A stretch of DNA of 64,000 nt from Peterkaempfera sp044755465 (GTDB lineage: Bacteria > Actinomycetota > Actinomycetes > Streptomycetales > Streptomycetaceae): contig NZ_JBIVRB010000019.1 of NCBI RefSeq assembly GCF_044755465.1, forward strand, positions 1 through 64,000, in the 5' to 3' direction. Position 1 is the first letter of the stretch. Each line of letters opens with the position of its first letter. The translations under genes and the position numbers were made by a program. Under the pieces are notes generated by a model that was not told the origin of the DNA, made no database searches, and saw only the letters and a list, made by a program, of their open reading frames with translations. Of the stretch, positions 58,094 to 64,000 are shown piece after piece.

Positions 58094-58777
58094 ATGCCCA
58101 TCACCGTCAACCCGACGCCGGCCGCGCTCGACCCCGACCTGGTCGAGAAGCTCACCCGGGTCGACTTCCCCACCCTCGGGCACTACCTGGAGGAGGGCTT
58201 CTGCGACCCGGCGCTGCACCGCCTCGCGGGCGAGCAGCGGCTCACCGGCCGCGCGGTCACCGTCCGGATCACCGCCCTGGACTCCACCCTGCTGCACCAC
58301 GCCGCCGGCACGGTGGCCCCCGGTGACGTGGTCGTGATCGACTGCGGCGGCGACGTGCGGCACGCCCCGCTGGGCGAGGTCGTGGTCAACGCGCTGCTGG
58401 CCCGGGGCGCGGCGGGCGCCGTGGTCGACGGCAGCTGCACCGACATCGACGCGCTGCGCGCCCTCGGCCTGCCGGTCTTCGCCCGGGGCACCTCGGTGCT
58501 CACCACCAAGCTGCACGGCATCGACGACGGCGGGCTGAACGTCCCGATCAGCTGCGGCGGAGTCGCGGTGCGGCCCGGCGACGTGGTGCTCGGTGACGCC
58601 AACGGCCTGCTGATCGCCGCCCCGGAGCGGCTGGCGGCGGTGATCGACACCGCGCTGGCGGACGACGCCGAGGAGCCCGACCTGATCGCGGACCTCCACC
58701 GGGGCGGCCGGCTGGGCGACCTCACCGGCGCCACCGAGACCCTGGTCCGGCTCGGCGCCCTGCCCGGCGCCCACTGA
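58094..58777 (+). CDS. RraA-like protein (HMG aldolase/oxaloacetate decarboxylase fold)
   Basis: A 227-residue RraA-fold protein. Known aldolases of this fold use an Arg-Asp pair in a G-[AV]-V-[VI]-D-G-xxRD motif; here it is GAVVDGSCTD, so the Asp is kept and the Arg is Thr. GDVVLGDANGLLIAAPE is the typical C-terminal element. It may still cleave or decarboxylate a keto-acid, or be non-catalytic. The start is four bases after the nitrilase stop. Confidence 0.82.
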   Translation: MPITVNPTPAALDPDLVEKLTRVDFPTLGHYLEEGFCDPALHRLAGEQRLTGRAVTVRITALDSTLLHHAAGTVAPGDVVVIDCGGDVRHAPLGEVVVNALLARGAAGAVVDGSCTDIDALRALGLPVFARGTSVLTTKLHGIDDGGLNVPISCGGVAVRPGDVVLGDANGLLIAAPERLAAVIDTALADDAEEPDLIADLHRGGRLGDLTGATETLVRLGALPGAH

Positions 58778-58864
58778 CGCCCGCGCCCTCTCCCGTACCT
58801 CTTCGCACCTGTGCACAATCCCGGGCGGCGCGGCCCGCAGCCGCACCGCCCCGAAAGGACCACC

Positions 58865-59590
58865 GTGTTCCTCAAGGCCGCCATCAACGGAGGACTGACC
58901 AAGCGGGACCACCCCGGGACCCCCGTGACCCCGGAGGAGATCGCCGCCGAGGCGCTGGCCGCCGCCGAGGCGGGCGCCGACGTCGTCCACCTGCACATCC
59001 GTGCCGCCGACGGCAGCCAGAGCATCGCCCCGCCGGCGGTGGACGCCGTGCTGTCGGCCGTCCGCCGGGTGGCCCCCGGGGTCGTGGTCGGCATCACCAC
59101 CGGGCTGTGGACCAGCGACGGGCACGCCGACCGTTACGCCAAGGTCGCCACCTGGAACCTGCTGCCCGACTTCGCCTCGGTCGCCTTCTGCGAGGAGGGC
59201 GCGGCGGAGACCGCCGAGCTGGTGGTGGCGCGGGGCATGGTGCTGGAGAGCGCTGTGTGGAGCCTGGCGGACGTACCGGCGCTGCTCGCCTCGCCCACCC
59301 TGCACCGCAATGTACGCATCCTGATCGAGCCGGAGGACGAGGACCCGGACACCGCCGTCGCGCACGCCCGCGCCATGGCCGCGCAGATCACCGCCGCCGG
59401 GGTGACCTGCCCGCTGCTCTACCACGGCTTCGACACCACCGTCTGGCCGGTGCTGCGGGCCTCGCTGGACGACGGCCACCAGGTGCGGATCGGCCTGGAG
59501 GACGGCGCCACCCTCCCCGACGGCTCCCCCGCCCCCGGCAACCTCGCCCTGATCCACGCCGCCCTCGCCCTCACCCCGGCCCCCCGCTGA
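58865..59590 (+). CDS. BKACE-like enzyme (3-keto-5-aminohexanoate cleavage family)
   Basis: A 241-residue TIM-barrel of the BKACE family, which condenses beta-keto acids with acetyl-CoA. The zinc site HLHIRAADGSQS (His-x-His) and KAAINGGLTKRDHP at the N terminus are recognisable. It is shorter than typical BKACE proteins (~270-310 residues). GTG 58865 with AAAGGA upstream. It is the last gene of the importer-enzyme operon and suggests a beta-keto intermediate. Confidence 0.8.
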   Translation: MFLKAAINGGLTKRDHPGTPVTPEEIAAEALAAAEAGADVVHLHIRAADGSQSIAPPAVDAVLSAVRRVAPGVVVGITTGLWTSDGHADRYAKVATWNLLPDFASVAFCEEGAAETAELVVARGMVLESAVWSLADVPALLASPTLHRNVRILIEPEDEDPDTAVAHARAMAAQITAAGVTCPLLYHGFDTTVWPVLRASLDDGHQVRIGLEDGATLPDGSPAPGNLALIHAALALTPAPR

Positions 59591-59821
59591 CCCCCGCGGA
59601 CCGGGCCGGGGCAGCGCCACCCCCGGCCCGGTCCCCTCATCGTTCATTCGAACAGTCCCAGCCCACATACCTGAGCGTCCGATTGCCCTCCTTCGGGACC
59701 TACTCGGCACGACCTCCGCTCTCAAGTCACAAACTTCTCAATTTAGCCTGCTTGTCGGGGCTTCCGACCCACATCGGTCAAGTCCGGTGCGATGCGGCAT
59801 CCTGGCTGCCGGGAGGGCGAT
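59591..59821. promoter_or_regulatory. AT-rich upstream region of the STAND locus
   Basis: 231 bases after the catabolic operon. The part at about 59730-59750, including AAACTTCTCAATTTAG, is strikingly AT-rich for this genome and probably contains the promoter of the following two-gene locus. No gene seen. Confidence 0.45.
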
Positions 59822-61462
59822 GTGGGCAAAGCATCGAGGAAGAAGCAGGTACAGCGGGGCCGGAGAGCCGCCTCGGCTCCCTCAGCCGCAGCCATGGCCG
59901 ACGGTGGTGACCCGCGAGCACTCGAGGGGGCGTTCAGGCGACTGCTGCGCTCGAACGAACAGGGGAAGCTCAGCCTGGCCGGCGCCTACGCAGTCGGTTA
60001 TCTGGTCCTGGGACACGCTCAGCAAGAGGAGACCGGTCCAGACTGGTACCACGAGATCGACCCATTGGACGCGCTGTTCCTAGGAGCGGCCCGGCCCCGG
60101 GGGTTTCGCGACGAGTTCGAGTTCGCCAATGCGCGTGACGCCTGGCTGCGCCTCCTGCGAGGCACCGTGCACGGCCAAGGCATCCAGCGCTTCGTCCGCG
60201 AGGCCGTCTCGGCGAGCGAGGAGCTGGGGATGCCGGTGGACGACGGGAAACTGATGCTGGCGCTTGTCGGCCGGCTTGAAGCCGCCGGACTCGACCAACG
60301 TCGCCTGCCCCGGCGGCTGCTGCCCGGGGCGGCCCTCCAGGACCTCCGGGCGGTCCATGGGCCAAGTCTGAACCTGCGGCTGCCCGACCCGCCGGAGGAC
60401 GCGAAAGAGCGGGTCAGGCGGTTCTGGAAGGAAGAGGAGTCGTGGGCCGATGACACGCCTCGGGCCGTTCTCCGCGACGGGCTGCGCCGGTTCCATGACG
60501 CCGGGCTACCGGTGAAAAAGAAATCCGGAATGTTGCTGCCAGCCTTGTACGCGGCGCTCCTGACGAAGCCCGGCGAGCCTCTGGAGGACATGGGCCCACA
60601 CGCCTGGGCGTGGGCGCTTTCTCTGGAGGAGGCATCGACGCTGGCGCCGGTGCTCGACGTCCTCCTTGTCGCCCCCGAGCTGGGGATGTCCGTCGCCAAG
60701 ACCCTGGGGCATCTCTTCGCCATGCCCGCGTTCACGGAGCCGATCCCCTCGGAGGCTCTGCTGTGGACCAGCTCTCCCGGTCTTGCCCTACCGCGCCTGG
60801 CCTTCGAGCTGGGCATTCCCGAGGTCTCCACGCTGGAAGCCACCGTCACCCCGGACCTGCTGGACTGGGTGGGCATGCACGCCAGAATGCGCCTGAACGC
60901 CGCTCGCGGGAGTGCCACCGATCTCGAGGAAACGGACAGCGTCGACGGCACGGACGAAACGCAGGAGGAGTCGGGCGAGCGATGGGGCGAGCGGCGTGAG
61001 GCCGTGCGCGAAGCGGTGCTGCACAAGGTTCGCAAGAAGTCCGGCGGTACGGCGGCCACGCACCGCCGGTTCGACCGCCCCGTCGAGCGCATCTGGGACG
61101 CGGACGGCAGTTCCGTGGTGCGGATCTCGGCCGACACTCCGCACGGACAGAAGCTTCAGGAGGCTCTGGAAGGTCAACACGACGCCTTCCGCGAGAAGTT
61201 CGGCCGTGAGCCGGAGCCGGGCGACCCACTGTTGTTCGACCCCGACGCCGACGAACCCACCCGCCTCACCAGGGAGTACTTCGACAACCTGATGTTGGAC
61301 ATGGCGGAGCGTGCGGTCGAGATGGGCATCGATCCCGCATTCCTCCACGCCTGGCGCGAGGTTGGGTATGTGGTCACGCAGGAAACCAGGAGCATGTTCA
61401 CCACCGCCGAGGTGCTCGCCTTCAAAAGAGCCCTTGCCCGGCACCGGCAGGCCGGGGAATGA
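59822..61462 (+). CDS. Hypothetical protein coupled to a STAND NTPase
   Basis: A 546-residue protein starting MGKASRKKQVQRGRR. It has no signal peptide or membrane segment. A helical N-terminal half (about 45-360) is followed by an acidic segment (EETDSVDGTDETQEESGE) and a C-terminal region (about 430-546). I recognise no domain. GTG 59822 follows GGGAGG. Its stop overlaps the STAND gene start (ATGA), so both products are co-translated. Base composition is lower in GC than the flanking core genes, suggesting acquired DNA. Confidence 0.72.
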   Translation: MGKASRKKQVQRGRRAASAPSAAAMADGGDPRALEGAFRRLLRSNEQGKLSLAGAYAVGYLVLGHAQQEETGPDWYHEIDPLDALFLGAARPRGFRDEFEFANARDAWLRLLRGTVHGQGIQRFVREAVSASEELGMPVDDGKLMLALVGRLEAAGLDQRRLPRRLLPGAALQDLRAVHGPSLNLRLPDPPEDAKERVRRFWKEEESWADDTPRAVLRDGLRRFHDAGLPVKKKSGMLLPALYAALLTKPGEPLEDMGPHAWAWALSLEEASTLAPVLDVLLVAPELGMSVAKTLGHLFAMPAFTEPIPSEALLWTSSPGLALPRLAFELGIPEVSTLEATVTPDLLDWVGMHARMRLNAARGSATDLEETDSVDGTDETQEESGERWGERREAVREAVLHKVRKKSGGTAATHRRFDRPVERIWDADGSSVVRISADTPHGQKLQEALEGQHDAFREKFGREPEPGDPLLFDPDADEPTRLTREYFDNLMLDMAERAVEMGIDPAFLHAWREVGYVVTQETRSMFTTAEVLAFKRALARHRQAGE

Positions 61463-63846
61463 CGGACAGAACCGAGAACCACATCAGTGGAGGGGTCTTC
61501 TTCGGCATCGTCGTCCAGGGGCGCACCATCACCCTGACGCTCCCGGATCGCCCGGACCCCGCGCTCTCCGGACTTCCCCGGCAGTCGGCGACCTTCGCGG
61601 GGCGCCACACTCAGCTGGAACAGGTCCTCGCGGCCTTGGCACCGGCCACGCCGGGCGAGACGGCCAGCACCGTGGTGGTGACCGGGCTCGCCGGGGCGGG
61701 CAAGACCGAACTCCTTCTCCAGACCGCCCACCGGGCACAGCGGAAAGAAGGCTGGTTCCCCGGTGGGGTTCTCTTCGTGGATCTGCACGGCTACGACGCG
61801 GAGCGCAAAGTGTCACCGAAACGGGCGCTCGGCACCCTCCTGCGGGCGCTCGGCATCCCGCCGGAGCACATTCCACCCGGGATCGAGGAACGCGCGCTCA
61901 TCTACCGATCCGCGCTCGACGCACTGGCCGCTGCCGGGCGACGGGTCCTGGTCGTCCTGGACGACGTACCGACCACCGACAAGATCCGCCATCTCCTGCC
62001 CAGTGACGGGCGCACGGCCACACTCGTGTCCTCGCGGCACTCCCTGGCGGAACTGGACGCCTTGGCGCTGACCTTACGGGAGCTGCCCGCCGACGAGGGG
62101 CGGGAGTTGCTGGGCGACGTCCTCCGCACGGCTCTGCCCGAGGACTCGCGGATGGCGGTCGAGGCTGGCGAGGCCGACCGGCTCGTCGCGCTGTGCGGCG
62201 GTCTGCCGCTGGCCCTGCGCATCCTGGCGTCCCTGCTCGTGGACGTGCCGACCCGGCCCCTGTCCCACCTCCGCCAAGACCTTGAGGACGCGCACTCCAG
62301 ACTCTCCGTGCTGAGCCGGGAGGAGCGCGCTGTGACCGCAGCCTTCGAACTGTCCTATAGAAGGCTCACCGAAGACCAGGCCAAGCTCTTCCGGCTGATG
62401 TACCTGCATCCCGGACCGGACTTCTCCACCGAGGCTGCGGCCCAGTTGTACGGCGAGGACGTCAAACAAACCGAACGGCTGCTGCTGGAGCTGGCCCGCC
62501 GACACCTGGTCGAGCCGCGAGAACCGTACGGCCGCTGGCAGCAACACAGTCTCGTACGCCTCTACTCAAGGGAGCAGCTCGTATCGGGCGACGACTCCTG
62601 GGGCGAGAACCTCATGCGTCTGCTCGCCCACTTCCACAAGATGACCACCCTGGCGTGTGAAACGCTCTTCGGCCCCGTGGTACCACAACCCACGGCGGAG
62701 CCCCTCTTCGCCGATCGAGCTGCGGCGCTGCATTGGCTGGATGCCGAGCGGCACACCCTGGTCGCGGCTGCCCTCTGGGCCCACAAGGCCGACGATGATC
62801 TGCTGTGTGTGGCCCTGGCGGTACCCGTCTCGCGATTCCTGATGGAGATGCGCTACCTGGAGGACGCCGGGTGGGTGCTGACCGCAGGCATCCGGTCGAG
62901 TCGACGGCGCAAGGACAGTTTTCGAGAGGCATCTCTGCTGAGCTCCCTCGGTGTGGTACTTCGGGACATGCGCAAGCTTCGCAAATCCGTCCGTGCGCAC
63001 CACCGGGCCATCAAGATCTGCCGGGAACTGAAGAGGCGCCAAGCCCTGGCCAGCGCGCTGAACAACCTCGGACTCTCGCTCCACGAGCAGCGCAAGTTCG
63101 AACAGGCCGTGGCGGCCCACGCCGAAGCCGCGCAGTTGTTCAAGCGCGCCGGTGACCGGATCGGAGTGGCGGGCGCGCTGATCAACACCGGCGAGACACT
63201 GACCGAGCTGAACCGCGAAGAGGAGGCCTCCCGTGCCCTCCGCAAAGCTGCGAAGATCTTCCGGAAACAGGTTGACCTGCGTGGCTACTCCCAGGCTCTG
63301 GGCAGTCTAGCCAAAGCGACGCGTGGCAACGGGAGGGCCGAGCGGGCCGCGAGGCTGCACAAGCGCGCGCTCAACATGACCGACGGCCTGGTCATACCCC
63401 ATGAGAGGGCGATCGAGCTGTCCAACTTCGCCGGCACGCTGATCGCTGCCGGAGAATTCGAAGCGGCCCTCACCGCACAGCGGGAGGCACTGGACACCTT
63501 CCGGCGCCTGGGAGACCGCCGTGGTGAGGCGGTGGCTTTGGGCAACATGGCCCTCGTACGCCAGCAGCAGGGCAAGTGGAACAGGGCTGTACAGCTGCAC
63601 ACCCTCGCTCTGGAGGCATTCCTCGAGGGCAACAACGATCACGGTCTGGCCGCCGAGCTCGGGAATCTCGCACACGCACTCCTCCAGCAGAGCCGCAACA
63701 CCGAGGCCCTGGAGAACCTGGAGTTCGCCGCCGATCTGTACCACCAGACCGGCGATACGGAACGGGCCGCCGACGCGCTCGCCCGTGCCGACCGGGCGCG
63801 AAGGCGGGTCGGAGTCGGCAGCCGACCCGTCGAGAGCCGGATGTGA
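61459..63846 (+). CDS. STAND NTPase: NB-ARC domain with C-terminal TPR array
   Basis: A 795-residue NOD-like protein. A short N-terminal tag ISGGVFFGIVVQGRTI is shared by many actinobacterial STAND proteins. The NTPase part has Walker A GLAGAGKT (76-83), Walker B VLVVLDD (163-169) and GGLPLAL (247-253). Residues about 480-780 are TPR repeats (ASALNNLGLSLHEQRKFEQA, EAVALGNMALVRQQQGKWNR), the likely sensor. There is no fused effector, so signalling may pass to the coupled upstream protein. Roles in regulation or phage defence are both known for the class. Confidence 0.88.
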   Translation: MTDRTENHISGGVFFGIVVQGRTITLTLPDRPDPALSGLPRQSATFAGRHTQLEQVLAALAPATPGETASTVVVTGLAGAGKTELLLQTAHRAQRKEGWFPGGVLFVDLHGYDAERKVSPKRALGTLLRALGIPPEHIPPGIEERALIYRSALDALAAAGRRVLVVLDDVPTTDKIRHLLPSDGRTATLVSSRHSLAELDALALTLRELPADEGRELLGDVLRTALPEDSRMAVEAGEADRLVALCGGLPLALRILASLLVDVPTRPLSHLRQDLEDAHSRLSVLSREERAVTAAFELSYRRLTEDQAKLFRLMYLHPGPDFSTEAAAQLYGEDVKQTERLLLELARRHLVEPREPYGRWQQHSLVRLYSREQLVSGDDSWGENLMRLLAHFHKMTTLACETLFGPVVPQPTAEPLFADRAAALHWLDAERHTLVAAALWAHKADDDLLCVALAVPVSRFLMEMRYLEDAGWVLTAGIRSSRRRKDSFREASLLSSLGVVLRDMRKLRKSVRAHHRAIKICRELKRRQALASALNNLGLSLHEQRKFEQAVAAHAEAAQLFKRAGDRIGVAGALINTGETLTELNREEEASRALRKAAKIFRKQVDLRGYSQALGSLAKATRGNGRAERAARLHKRALNMTDGLVIPHERAIELSNFAGTLIAAGEFEAALTAQREALDTFRRLGDRRGEAVALGNMALVRQQQGKWNRAVQLHTLALEAFLEGNNDHGLAAELGNLAHALLQQSRNTEALENLEFAADLYHQTGDTERAADALARADRARRRVGVGSRPVESRM

Positions 63847-63896
63847 TCGCTCGTGCATGAGGCACACTGGACGTTTGGCCCGCGCGGAAGGGATGG

Positions 63897-64000
63897 ATGT
63901 ACGTGAACGACGGTCCCCTCATCGTCCAGAGCGACAAGACGCTGCTGTTGGAGGTCGAGCACCCCCGCTCCGGTGACTGCCGGCGGGCCATCGCGCCGTT
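63897..64000 (+). CDS. DNA repair helicase XPB, 5' end (cut by window)
   Basis: The frame reads MYVNDGPLIVQSDKTLLLEV and continues to the window end with CRRAIAPF. This is the conserved N terminus of actinobacterial XPB (SF2 3'-5' helicase). ATG 63897 has GGAAGG five bases upstream; GTG 63903 is the start used in many relatives. Only 34 codons are present. Confidence 0.85.
   Translation, partial: MYVNDGPLIVQSDKTLLLEVEHPRSGDCRRAIAP

Noticed and set aside
1..64000. tRNA, rRNA, insertion sequences, prophage or integrase genes
   Set aside because: Looked for but no transposase or integrase motifs, terminal repeats, or tRNA-like cloverleaf sequences were recognised.

Overview
The window is very GC-rich DNA with strong third-position G/C bias, abundant GTG starts and many 1-4 base stop/start overlaps. 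Gene families such as DUF2530, DUF3027, DUF2771, the futalosine menaquinone pathway, a sacsin-like ATPase and an XPB helicase point to a streptomycete-type actinomycete (Streptomyces, Kitasatospora, Streptacidiphilus or close relatives). It is draft assembly: the first ~150 bases are implausible G/C homopolymers at a contig end, and 99 Ns fall at 17864-17962.

Layout. 0.15-7.6 kb: purine-type NCS2 permease, DUF2530 protein, CtpE-like P-type ATPase, an XRE-ImmA/IrrE protease/regulator overlapping a PIN-like nuclease gene behind a perfect inverted-repeat operator, and a metallophosphoesterase. 7.7-20.8 kb: a ribosomal-peptide cluster with the daptide gene set. It has at least seven short precursors ending in Thr, an M50 protease, an RRE protein, a methyltransferase, a class III aminotransferase, an Fe-ADH-fold dehydrogenase and, unusually, a YcaO, plus an ABC exporter and a LuxR/TrmB-type regulator. 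The enzyme genes are chained by stop/start overlaps on the minus strand. The expected chemistry is oxidative decarboxylation of the C-terminal Thr, transamination and N-dimethylation; the YcaO would add a further, unknown step.

21-31 kb: conserved core genes (sacsin-like ATPase, DUF3027, MFS, DUF2771, mqnB, mqnD, cold-shock protein). 31-43 kb: accessory and regulatory genes: MarR/MBL pair, AhpD-like protein, P450, a GntR protein paired with a UTRA-only relative, methyltransferase, LAXTG-anchored hydrolase, an XRE-TPR regulator, and a 45-residue Asp/Asn-Gly-rich peptide next to a PIMT-like methyltransferase (imiditide-like candidate). 43.8-46.9 kb: Fe-siderophore ABC importer behind an IdeR/DmdR-like box.

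47.8-64 kb: XPB-associated domain protein and its membrane neighbour, two Lrp/AsnC regulators, and a polyamine-type ABC importer fused in one operon with nitrilase, RraA-like and BKACE-like enzymes (probably catabolism of an amine or amino acid). A STAND NTPase with an unknown partner gene follows, and the window ends inside the XPB helicase gene. I saw no tRNA, rRNA, insertion sequence, prophage or CRISPR array.
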